From contig NMRA01000291.1 in NCBI GenBank assembly GCA_002633005.1, positions 388,825-452,824 on the forward strand: a stretch of DNA of 64,000 nt, in the 5' to 3' direction. This stretch comes from Phoronis australis. Its lineage: Eukaryota; Phoronida; Phoronidae. The position numbers were made by a program, and so were the translations under genes. Every line of letters begins with the position of its first letter. The first letter of the stretch is position 1. Under the pieces are notes generated by a model. That model did not search any database and was not told where the DNA came from. It worked only from the letters and a program-made list of their open reading frames with translations. Positions 1 to 12,800 of the stretch are shown one piece after another.

Positions 1-846
1 ATATTCTGTGGGACTGGCAGATGGGTGCTCATGCTGTGCAGATTACTGCAATATAACAGACACGCTATGCTTGCTGGAACTCCATAGTTGTTCAGCAATG
101 TAGATATTGACAGTTTTTGTGCACACAATGGGTTTTTGTCGTCTCGAAAAACAGTTTGATTTTTTCGAAATTGGTCATTTTCATAGAATTCAAAGTTGTA
201 GCCTAAGCATATCGTTTACCGATGTCACTTTTATTTGTTGTGAGTAAAATGTTTTGTTTATGCTCTTCCTGAACACGATTTTTTATGAATTCAATATTGA
301 AAATGCAAATGGCAAATTTTGATAAAGTTTCTGCTGTGTACTCTCCAATTTCTCTAAATTATCGGAAGGACATATTTCTATTAAATATCTTCTCACCTAC
401 TGCATCCACCAGCATCTGCATCGTGCAGCATTGACCACGAGAGTCTCTTCTCTCAGAATTTACACCTCCTCTGCGGGGCGTCAGCACAAAAGTGCCTGAT
501 ACCTCATCAATGCCATTCTCATCATTATTCAAGATAGAAAAGTATTCATTTCATTAGTCTCCCAAAATACCATTACAGTCGTGCTGCCATTCTTCCCACT
601 TTATGTGGTAACATTCAATGCACCTTCTATTCGCAGATTCGTGTCGTCGAAACCATTTCATTCAGCTACAACCTCATAGAAGGGGTCTCCCGCTTGAGGT
701 ATACTTGGTTTAATGCTTTTGCTCACGCATAGAGTCCAAATTGTGGTAATGTAGATCTTGCTCAAGGGTCTCAGATCTGTTTCATCGCGCGCTTCTCAGG
801 ATTTACCAAAGATGGCGCCACTCCTAACAACACCACTCTTGGTGTC
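1..846. other. Downstream flank of NOTUM, no gene recognised
   Basis: No coding exon is recognised on either strand. Part of this stretch is probably the NOTUM 3' untranslated region, because the NOTUM stop codon is at 847-849 on the minus strand. On that strand the only AATAAA hexamer I find lies at 230-235, about 610 bases past the stop. It is a possible polyadenylation signal, but the site is not established. Confidence 0.5.
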
Positions 847-3800
847 TTATTCTTGTTCCATCAATAACTTGATAAGCTTGGCGTGATCCATTGTCTGAAG
901 CGTTTTCAGATCCTTTCCCAGGGCTTCGGCTATACTTGACATGTCGAGACCGAATTGCATGAGCAGATCAATAAAATCAATCTCTTCCCCGCTGAAGGGG
1001 TTCCTCAACTTGGGACATGATTGGTTACACTGTGGCCACTCACAGGTATCAGCCAGGTGGTGGCGGCAGGTGGGGTGATACAGTAGTCGATGTTCTTCTA
1101 TACCTGGATTAATATACTCTATAAACGCAGAACGTTCTCTCCGCGGCAACTCATTTGATTGGCTGTTTTTAGTGCCCCGTCTCTCACTTCGGATTCTCTT
1201 CCTGTTTCTCCTCCTTTCTCGTCTTTCCTTGCGCCGCCTCTTGTTACCTGAATAAGTTGAGAAATGTGATTAGTATCAAAGTTGTCAATTCATCGCCCTG
1301 TGGCATGTTCAAAAAGGCTAGTTACCCACAAGAGATCATAATGGTTGGTGAACTTGTGATGGGTGGCGACATCCTACAGGAACCAGCGTGATCATACCAA
1401 ACTTGCCACGTACTTGCCTATTGGTGAACATTGCCTCACTAGCGCCACCCAGTGAATTTAAAATCACCCATTGGGTCAAGGCAAATAAAAAATTCATATC
1501 AGAATTTAAGTTTAGTTTCCGGTGTTTATGGTTTAAGTAGAGCAAAAAGCTTTTGATTTTGCTCACCTTTCTTCTTTTTCTTTGATTTCCTTCCTTTTTT
1601 CTTCTTGTTCTTATTTTTCTTCACCCTGGGTACAGCTTCGTCCCCAAGCAGCTTATTTTCATTTGACCTGAAATAGACAGAATGAAACATTAATACCAGT
1701 ACTTCCTCTGCCTCTGGTACAAAATTAATTCCAACTCCTTGTCATTTACATTGCATGGATTCTAGGCAGATGTCAACGAATATTATGACACTATTCTCTT
1801 AGATTTTTAGGCCAATACGACTGACATGCATTTCTTGTATACTTAATAACTCATCATACATTCACCAGGTGGCAGGACCGGTTTTTCCACAAGTTGGCTC
1901 ACCAAGAACTGCCAAACAGCATGTCGAGATATTTTGTGAGTCTACACAAAAATAACTCGATAAAGTGTTGATTTACTAGCAGGGCAAGCAGAAGCAATGA
2001 AATAGAAATGGTCACTTTGCATTGCTTTTGTTGCCTGATATTGTAAAATAAGGTCATGCTTTTTTGTCTGTGTTACATGTGGAGGTAACTCTGACCAGGT
2101 ATCAGTAACTAAGCATAATACTTGCGTAGTGTTGCCATAGAAGCAAATGGCTCATCTTGTGTCTGGTATTACCACTGATGAGTAGAAACTGTTAAAAGTC
2201 ATGGTCACCCTCCTTCACTCATGATCATTTGGTTTGTCTCAGTAGTCTTGTTACCAAGGCTGATGGATAACCGTCAGTCACCCATGGTCAGTTGGTTATC
2301 CTCCATAGACTTTGTATCAAGGTTGAGTGATGGGTATTCATAATCACCCGTGGTTACTTTGTTATTCACTGTGTATACTTGGTATCAGGTTGCTGGATAG
2401 CAATTATTGATCTCAAGATCACTCATGGTCATAATCAGTCACTGACACTTACTCATAGTCACTTGGTAACTCACCTTAAATTTCACATCATGGCTGATGC
2501 AACAGTTCGACTCGTGGTCACTCAATCACTCATGGTCGCTCATGGTTACTTTGTTACCATATACTTGGCAAGTGGACTGATGACTAGTAACTATTAGGCT
2601 ACTAGTCACTCGTGGTCACACTTGGTCACTCATAGTCACTTGTTTGCTCATCGTATGATTGGTATCAGAGTCCATAGAATTAAGTAACTGTTAGGCTCGT
2701 GGTCAGTCGGAGTCGCTCAGTCATAGTCTCTTATGGTCATTGTACTTCACTGTGTGTATGCTTGGTCACAGTCAGTCACTAATAGTCACTCATGGTCATA
2801 GTCTGTGGTCATTGTACTTCACTGTATGTATGCTTGGTATTGGAACTGTTGAATAGTAATTGTTTGTACTATTAGTCACTCAGTCACTCATAGTCACTCA
2901 TGGTCATAGTCTGTGGTCATTGTACTTCACTGTATGTATACTTGGTATTGGGGCTGTTGGATAGTAACTGTTTGTGCTATTGGTCACAGTCAGTCACTAA
3001 TAGTCACTCATGGTCACTTGGTTGCTTACCGTATACTTGGTATCAGAGTGGATGGATAGTAGCTGTTTGGCTCATGGTCACTCGTGGTCCAACATTTGAG
3101 TGCATCAGTCAAGGTCACTCCCTTAATGGTCATCTTGTGCCAATCTCTGAAAAATACCATTTTCATCATTGAAATAAAATGACAAGATTATTACAATTAT
3201 TACCTTGCTAGTTCAGTTTCTGGTAACTTTCTGAGACATTGACATTGACATTTAAGCACAATAGTTTCAAATAAGAGATACCAATGGCCCATTAGTGGTT
3301 TTTACAAGTTTATAAGCAACTGGATTTTCAACTCCTTGACTTTTGAATGACCTTGTTTCTAATATTGGAGTAACGCCCCTCCCTATTTAGTTTCTCGACA
3401 TAACTGCTCATGGCCGAAAGACACATCTTTGGGACTACTGTTAGATAAGATAGACTTCTTGAAGTTGTTAGCTACCAGATATATAAAACAACAAAACCTG
3501 TTTTTTATTGCTTTATTGCACATGGCCAATTCTAGCTGTTGTATGGTGAAATCAAGACTTTACCAATACCAAATATTCTGCCAGTTGTCGAGTTTTATTT
3601 CGCTATGCCAGCAGAGCATTTGGCTGCGACCACAGGGGCTCCAGGTTTGATTCCATGCTGAAGTTGATCCCAGAAAATCACTTTTCTTGCTTATAGTGTT
3701 TCTTAAGTGCTTTGAACTGATACAGTTTGTAAAAGGAAATTGAACCGTTACTTACGGTAATGTGAGTGTTGTGTGTGACAAACAAGCAGACGCAAAGACA

Positions 3801-6800
3801 GCTCTGAAATTGAAGAGTGAACGACTCAATATGAGACTATAATTCAAGAGTTATAAAGTTTAACTTACATCTTGCTATGTGTGTTGTAGTATAAAGCTAG
3901 GGTGCAAAAGTGCCAAAAATGAATTAATGTTGAGCAAGTGCATGGGTAATTGTCTTCAAGGACAATTACTCACTTCTAAGTGCCTGAACTTTTGGTAACT
4001 AGGGTACTGTCTTCCTACCTCAATGGTGAAGGAGGGTTCAATGTGTGCCATTGCTATGGTATGGATAGACAGACTGCAAGTTATTACTGATGTCTTTGAA
4101 ACTAGCCAACTGTGGAGACACATTTAGGTGGGCAGAGCTTTTGAGCATTCCAGAAACAAAAATATCAAAAGTGAGTGGTTTTCCTTCTTACACACTTTAA
4201 ATAATTGAATACTATTATTATTGTAATTGTAACAGATATTGAGTATACTGACTTTACTCTTGGAGCATGGCATTAATTTTATCGAATCTTACAAAATCCA
4301 GCCAAGTGCATCTGATAACTCTGTTTTAGGAGGTGACTTAGAGCTAGTGTTTCTGTTACATCTTGTGAGGTGTCTCAGAGCACGGGGTGCTGTCTCTGAG
4401 CAAGACATGTCTTAACAGGATAAAAGAGGTGCTTACGAGACATTCTGCAGTGACTGTTTGATACTCTTGCCCATGTTATGAATGTATTGCCACTGTTCTT
4501 TCTTGAGGGGGGTTCCGACATTCTCCGCTGCAATCTGTGCCTCGTCAAACAGGAACTGTACGATGAAAACTGGAGCTGGGAAACACAAGATATCATGGCG
4601 TATGTTAAGTAGAAGATGTCTAAGGCTCTGTAACTTTTTGTCACAGCTTTGAAGTTGTTTATTGTTGGCCTAGTTGTTGCTGTGGGGACATTTCCTTTGA
4701 GGTTTAAAGGTGAAGTATCTGTGCTGTGATGTCATTTTCGCAGGCTACATCTTTTGAGTGTAAAGGAAATAAAGAGGAAGAGCCTGATTAATGTAGTTTG
4801 TCCCCATTGACTGGAAGGACACCTTTAAAAGGGGATTATGCCACTTTTAACTGTCAAAGCTGAATTCTTAACCAAAGTACTTTGGGATTTAAAAGTGTTA
4901 CCACCTTTATCGGATCTTGGAAATGTTGGCGGATGACTGGATAATTCAAGTCTCAGGCAAAGCTACTCATGCAGTTTTAATTACTGGTTACTGTACCTTT
5001 AATAAATGGATATAGCCTGTAGCCAAAGAAACACTTCCATTCTTCATTTGGATACTGCTTTCTACACCCTTCTGGAATGTTTGCTTTCCACAGCCTGCAA
5101 AATAGGTTGACTCTGTTACAGCATAATGTTATGTTGTTGATGCAAATTTGACTTAAAACTATAAGAGGCTGTTAATTGATGTGGCAAAAAGGTAATGCAG
5201 CTGTGGTCATCCATGTTGAGGACATCGAATGACAGTATCTAAATTTTTGTCTCCATGGTTGTCGCACTGAAAACCTAGGTTGAGCCATGGTGTGCATAGC
5301 TCATTCACTGTTGTCATTGTCTCAAAATACACTCTCCGGTATGTGGAGGTATGAAAAGTGATCGTACTTCATAGTTCTGCTGTAAACCTTGTGCCTTTAA
5401 GCCTTGGACATTTGTTCTAACCTGCTTAAGTTATCTTTTGTGAGTTGCATTGCATCTGTCTGTAGCATAACTTATTGAAAGTATTAACAGCTGTGAAAAA
5501 GAGACTTAATTTCATTATATGACTGGCAGGTATTACTTAGCTAAAATGAAAGAACGTACTGCATTCCTCTCTGAATGCCTTCTGTGGGCGCGCACGTTCT
5601 GGCGTCAGAACAGTCACCATCACGGTACTGCTTATTATCCATGAACCAGCCGGAGTCGGCTATGCCCCTGACATCCATAGTTGAAACGACCTTTTTGACC
5701 TGTGCTGCTACTTTGTCGACATTCAAGAGCACCCCCAGGCCACCAGCACTGAAACATAATTGGGGTTGTTGATCTTGAGTGTGAGCCTGCGCCTTTTCCG
5801 CACCTCTTGGAAATTACTTAACTCTATGAGGTCTGTCAAAGGTTTGGTTTGTCTTACTTTATCGTGATCTCTGTTTCCTAATGCACTAATGTTCTTGAAG
5901 CCCTCCTTATGTCAATCCAGTAATTCTTCACATATTTCCCACATTTTCAAAATGATCATTTTTACACTTTCCAAAGACTGATTACCTTTCTCCAAATCAA
6001 GTAAATGTTTTAATACGACATCCACACACTGCAAACCATGCTTCAAATGGGTTAAAATGTTCTTAATCGTAATTTTTGTTGAGAAATTTAGCAAAACAGA
6101 ATTTCACTTGTCAGACATATTGTGTAGTAAATAAGTGAAGAATAACTGTGATGCATAGTGTGTTTTATTCCTGTTGCTTTATATCTGTAACTTCTACTCA
6201 TTGGTACATCATTAGAGCCATAGTGGTGATTTGAATGCAAGCTTATGAAATCACTTACCTAGACCCTGTTAGTAGCAGCTTTTTTCCTTTATGCATTCCC
6301 TGATTGGCTAAGAGATCTTTAACAACTTCTGCTAATATCTGGGAACCCATGAATGAGAACTCTCCTGAAAGGAAGGTGAAAATTGCATGATCAAATTACA
6401 AGAGACATCTTCTCTAAACCTGGGTGTGTAGCAATTTTTCTTCCACTTTTCAGGTAGCATGTAACACAGCAACTTCAAGTATGGATTTGAAAGAAGAATA
6501 TTGGAAAAGACTCCATTGGATCTTAACTGCATAAGACTAGCATTCTGTGGAAAATGTTCAAAGAATTAGAACACTGTCTTATGTTCATTTGATTTAAACA
6601 ATTTGTAATCTTAGTTCACAATCATTGTCTGGAAAAGTATATCAGTGCAATAGCTTGCTCCAATAAAGTAGTTTTTGATCATTTGTTGGTACTAGAATTT
6701 TGCCAATTTCTAATTTATAAACATTAAGTAATTCCACTACAATATCAGTAACAACTAGACAAATTCTGGTCACAGACAGCCTACATTTATTGTTTGAAAT

Positions 6801-9800
6801 AAAGTGTTCAGTTTTCTCTTCATGGGCGGCGCAGCACTGAAAAAGTGGGGTGCTACAGCCCCCCCAGCCCCGCTGTGGTACACTGCCCATAGACCATGGG
6901 CGCTGGAGCACTGCAAAAAATGGGGGGCTATAGCCCCCCAGCCCCCTGTGGTGCGCCGCCCATGCTCTTGCGTAAAAATTATAAATATGTTGTATGGTAG
7001 ATAGTACTGAGTTTTATTGTGGTAATTGTGATGAAACCAAAATTCTCCCAGCATTTCGTCAATTACGTCATTGCTTGTGGAGAAATGTGTTGATGGACTT
7101 TCTGTTTTGGACACTACAGAAGTTTCTTATTAAGTTAGGTTTTAGACGAGAAATCATTGTTTTTATGTTCAAAATTGATGGACTGAAACTATTGTTAAAG
7201 TACTTATTTCATATTGCGAAAATCATTGCACATTTTGCAGTTGATAATTTGTTAAAATTAATTTAATTGTGACCGAAAATTCTATTTTTGATGTGCTATT
7301 CTATCTTGTTCATATTTGAAAATTATAGATTAAATGCTTGAGAATCAGGATCATGTCTTTGTTATTTTCAGATTTAAATTTTATTCAAAATATAATTTTC
7401 TTTCAATTGTTCTACAATTGAATCGTGCCTTTTGTGGACGTGTTGTGACTTTGAACTAATTTGAGGTTGGCTTTTTTAATTACTTTACTGATAAATAACC
7501 TAATGTTGTAATCACAGATTCTGCATTTCTGAATGAAGCTTGTTTTTTGAAAAATCCTATTGTGTTCAATTTTTATCCAAAAAGTCTATTTCGGATCTCA
7601 TGAGATGAGTGAGATATTTTATCTATTAGTTCAATGATCAATATTTCAATTTTATTTTGCAAACCTCGAGAGGAGCTCTTGTGCTTGGCATGGGGTTTTA
7701 GTTGCTTGGTTTATATATAACTCTTTGGTTAATTGATATTTCAGTTTCAACTGATGAGTTTCTTATTAAGCCCGTTTCAGATTAGCGACATGTTTGCCTG
7801 AAAAGTTGCTCTGCAAATCAGCTGAAAAGCTGTGTAACTTTGCTGTTGTTTTGTTGTTTTCACACGAGGGTTAGCTCGGCTGACACCAGATAGGCAATAA
7901 ATATTGACTGAATATGTGCAAAAAATCATCTTGCATCTTAACAGCATACCATGTTGGAATGTGATCAGTCACAAAGTTAGTCAGTATTACTGGACAGTGC
8001 TTAGTTTTTGTTGACTGCAGTGGCAGCTAACTAACTAGTAGGCCTACAAACATTGTTATCACTGTTGAAGTGATTGAAAAGCAACAAGCATTCCCTGTTT
8101 AGGGCTATAGCTAGGCCTAGTTATTTTTGCAAATTTGCATGTAAGGTCTGAGTAACATTATTAACACAAATGAGATTTTTGATTAGACTATGGACCACTC
8201 TCTCCTTCCATTTTCCACAGTTTCATCCAAAAAATTGTCCGAAGTTGAGTATGCTCAACTTCTCCGCAGCTAGTCCGCTAACACCTACAAGGTTTTATGA
8301 CATGCGGAGTCATTCACATGTACTATTTCATTGTCAGCTGACATGTCACCCAACATTTCGATTTTACATTGCTTGTCTGAAAAGGGCTTTGAGATTTAAC
8401 TTTAATTTGGGTGTGAGGCTGCTGCCTCTATCTGAGAAGTAAAGAATGTTTATCATCTTATGTAGAGTTAAGTTAAACCTCTTTCCTAATTGAGATACAA
8501 CAAGGATTTGTTTAACCACTTTTTGAGTATGAAAACGATATTTCTTTTATTTTCATAATTTGAAATACCATTTTTAATTCATGATCAGGACCCTTAAATT
8601 ATAGAAATTATTTTTCAGCATCTGCAATTACTATCATTTCATAAAATTTACCCTTAAGTTGAATTAAATTACAAATCCTTGGATGTGTTCATAGATTTGT
8701 GAAATTTACTTACTTTCACTTCGTGCTTTTGCTGTGCCACTCCAAGCGTCACTGGAACAGTAGGGCACCAGGCTGAAAAGGCAATTTCTTATTCGTTAAA
8801 CAAAGGACTCCGGAATGTCACAGGGAATGTTTGATGTAATCTGGAGGGACTCTCTGTGATAAGCAACTGGGGTATTTGTTTGCAAAGTTCTGTTTTAACC
8901 TATGCAATTTCCAATTTTAACAAAAGTAGGACCTTTTTAGTTCAAGTCTGGTAAAATACAGAAGACACCGTTGCATACCTTCACTATACCCATTAGTGTC
9001 CTATTGGTATTTGGTAGTCATTTGATCATTTGGAAAGCCGGTTCTAGAGTATTCCCTGGGTGTGCCACAAAATGAATCACAAAGGGACAAAGGCGGGATA
9101 TTAGGACATCAATTGTTTTTGAAAACCTGTACAGTACCATTGTATTTCATTATTGTCTGGAAATGGAGTACATGACCTTAAACCTTATGTAGGACCTTAG
9201 AATAATGTGTCTAAATTTGACTAAATTTAGACACATCATCTCTCTGAAATGGCTGATTGGATTCCTATGAAATTTTCAGATACCATGCTTTATGCACGGT
9301 TCTCAAAAATCCTTTTTTTTAATTTCATAAAACAAAAAGGAATTATAATTTGGAAAATTTAACAGCAGTTTTGATATTTTATGCTGAACAGTTTTATGGA
9401 ACAAAATTTGGCCATTTTCTTGATTCCACTTTTCCTGTGAATGTACCTTTCTTTTTTGCTAAATTTAATAAAAGTACACTATCATTTGACCCAATTGATG
9501 GTAGATTGGCACAAAGTCAAAATTCTTCAGGCTTTCAACTTTCAGAATACGTATATACATTTACCAATTTAAAATGCTATATAGTTTTGAAGATATTTGG
9601 CTAAATATACTTGTCCACGAGGTCCTACATTTGTCCTAACTTACACTTCCATCCAAAATGTGGTCAGTTATACTTCAGGGTAAAGTTCATGTCGTGTGTG
9701 CAAAAGAACTAATTCTGGAGATCCTTGTCTCATTTGTAGAAACAGGGCCTATTTATAGTTCATTCCTCCTCTCTTATCAAATGTCTGCCTTAACTTAAAG

Positions 9801-12800
9801 CAAGGGTTCTTCAAAGCGCCCTGTATGAAAGTTGTGTCTGTGAACTACTCCACGCAGCTTGATAGTATTTATTCTGATGAGCAATGGTTGTGGAAACTGG
9901 TGCAGTGTTTGTGCACTAGTCTCAGAGTCTTTCTTGTGACTGTCCTGTCAATTTTTGTAACACTGTGTCAGCTATTTGCAGGAGGCCTTGGTCCAGGTGT
10001 TCCACTTATGCTCACAAAGGTCAGGTGCCAGAGCCCAGTTTCTGACTTGGGAATGATATGGGTGTTGGTGTTTATTTTTTCAGTGCTTTTGTTTTTGTTG
10101 AGGTTAATGCGTTGGAAGTTAATGTGTTTGGTTTATGCAGTTATAACAATTTTACATATGAGTATCTGACTTCATGTTATGCTGTAATACATTTCGTTTT
10201 AAAACTACAGATTTGTAACATTTATTACTTTTGTGTAATCAGTGTTTTGTAGAGACATTCTGATTACTCTGTTTGAACCTGTATAATTTCGGTCATCAAA
10301 TTGTTAGAATACCTGTTCGATGTGGTATGCAAGTGTTGGAAGCAATGTCACTGAAATGTCAGAAAAATTGTTTCCACTTCAGAGAGTGGTGACAATTTTA
10401 AGGAGCGCCTCTTCATAAAAAACGAATGATTATTTGGGATGATAAATTAATTTTCTGTCAATTTAATGTTTATTGTTCCTTTATTTCGCAATTTTTCAAT
10501 TTCTGGACAGAATTTTGTTCCAGAATGTTTAAACATTGTAGCCAGTTACTGGTGGAAACATGTTTTAACTAAAACCACTTATTAGAAGCATGTTGATTCT
10601 ATTATGGGGTTTTGATACTGTTAACATTTTGTTATACTCACACAACGTTGGCTGTGAAAAAGCTCGGATTCTCCTCGGGATCCCAAGATAGAATACCCGT
10701 ACCTGCAACGGAAATTAGGATTTGTATAGGACGTGTAAATCATTATTTTATATGTCCCAGTCACACAATCATTCTTTTGACATGCAGTGGAAACGCATTC
10801 TAATCTCGTGCAGCTTTGGACAAAAGCAACTTGGGAAGTGGTATAAACGTCATGTACAATTCAAAAATGTTCTTGAATCTCGCTCCAGTTGCACTGCTGG
10901 TGTCAACATCGACTGAACTGAGCCCAAAATCTTCTAATGGATTGAGGTAACCGAGTTTGACCTTAGGATTGTCACTTGTGTTTGGAACTTAAGAAGGACT
11001 AATTGGGCTCTCAAAATGTTTTCACTACAGGAGTCTTAAATTTTAATAGCTCCACAAATGTACGAGTAAACGTCCATAAACAATCAGAGTCCCATTATAA
11101 GCCACTATTGACCCAAAACTCGGTGACAGCAGAAAAGTTGTCAATCCGTTTTACGGCCTGTAGTGTTTCTTGGGAATTAAAGTTATTAAAAGCACTACTA
11201 GACTCCGTGATCAAAAGTTACACTTATTATTTAAGACCTTTACCAAGGCATTTATGGAAAGTATAAGCTCTCATAAGGTGTAAAGTTATTGTAAACGTCC
11301 TGTTGTGTTAAAGTGCATTATAAACTAGTTGAATTTCGGGGTACATTTTACAAAGTACGGTAACTAATCGAAGCGTGTCATTTAAGATCGCTAATCACTT
11401 TTTGGATGTTCTTAGAAGTAGCCTAAGCGCTGTATGTTTTCTTCAACACACAATTCTACATACCAATTCTCGTTTCCTGCCACTTGCGAGAACTCATGAG
11501 ATTTCTCTCCACATTCTGCATGTTAATCCACCTGGAGTGACAGGTGGCCCCGTCGAAACAGTACCCTCCACCTGGAAACCAAGCAAAAGGCACTCAATAA
11601 TACGAACTTGCAATCTATATTATCTTGTATAAACAGCTGCAATGTACAAAATATTCTTACATCGCTAAAATATAAAGTTCAGTTTCACCTTATTCTAGTT
11701 GAAACGCAAACTTAACAGGTGGAAAAATGCTTTTTAACGAGTACTATGTTTTCATAATGCATAGAATGTTCCCCGTTGGTGTTTCGGTTACTGACAAAAC
11801 ATGTGTGCTGATTTTTTCGTAATTCCGGAATGCCCATTACAGAACCGACAGGATTCTTGCGTTTACGTCATTTCTATCATCGTTGCGTGTTGTGACCACA
11901 AAGTACAAGTATATCTTGAAATGATTCAGTGCACGCGCACTCATTTAATATAATTAGAAAGATGACCACAGTGAACAGGTGACAAACGGTAGGCTTTGTA
12001 GTTTTCCTGGAACTGGTACTGTTTTGCATTGAACGCCTACATGAGGTTTGACCATGTACATTGTACAATGTCTGGACACTCTTTCCTGTTTTCACCAATT
12101 TAGAACACGGGATGAGTTACATCAATCAAAACACAGAACCTTGGTATTTCAGGAGCATTTCGTAAATTACAGCCTTAACAAAGCCATGTTAAGTTTTGTT
12201 TATTTTTAAGATTGTGATGTCACGATGCAAGAGTGTCATTTGTGAATACATTTCGACTAAATTGGTAAGCATTGACAATGGGTCTCGTAGAGTATTTTAA
12301 ACTCGAATTCTCGTGATTAAAATTAGATCCTGTGCTCTTTAAACAATTCCTAGAACAATCTAAAAAGATCAGTGAACGAGAGTCTGTTGTCACTATTTTA
12401 AAAGTATTTACATGCCCTCACATGTTCACTATGTGATAGTATAAACCAACAAGTCCTACCTTCCAAGTGAATGATCCACTTTGTGCTTCCGAAGGATTTT
12501 CTTATATAGTAACTGGAATAAAATTTAATAATTTCAACAAAGCCTGTTTCATAATAAATTCAAGTACAACATAATTGGCAGATCATGTTTAGAGGGAAAA
12601 CCAAAAGGGTCATGTTCCCCCTAAAATTCTCTCAATATTTGTTAGAAAGTGGTCACAGTTGGTGTTTAAAAAGTTTAGTCGACACGTTTCCTGTGTTACA
12701 AAAACCCGTTTCGTCATATGTTGACTTCATGCTCTGCTCCCCAATATTCAAGGCTGTATCGTTTGTTATCGAACTTTCTCAAGTAGGTCATATTTCTGTT

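Noticed and set aside
1336-1566. 76-aa minus-strand frame between NOTUM exons 12 and 13
   Set aside because: It continues past the GTGAGC donor of exon 12 into the intron and does not match NOTUM. Exon 12 to exon 13 splicing gives the conserved tail.
2379-3172. Plus-strand frames of 72 and 90 aa in the minisatellite
   Set aside because: They are antisense to NOTUM exon 11 and its array; the open frame results from repeat periodicity.
3553-3660. Minus-strand sequence reading ...MLCWHSE, first considered as the conserved CW segment of NOTUM
   Set aside because: Spacing to the preceding Trp is wrong and no acceptor in the needed phase exists. The true segment DWHKM...ALKCW was found at 3030-3146. 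The GGTTTGATTCC here may be a tRNA-like B box from a SINE, but that is too weak to call.
3970-4170. Open minus-strand stretch between NOTUM exons 9 and 10 with acceptor- and donor-like ends
   Set aside because: Its donor phase does not fit exon 10 or 11 and its translation does not match NOTUM. The 48-base exon at 3756-3803 fits instead.
6770-7114. 114-aa and 89-aa minus-strand frames rich in Gly, Ala and Pro
   Set aside because: They are translations of the dimeric inverted-repeat element at 6821-6963.
9825-10169. 114-aa plus-strand frame with hydrophobic stretches
   Set aside because: It lies in a NOTUM intron on the opposite strand. Hydrophobic residues arise from T-rich codons, and no family was recognised.
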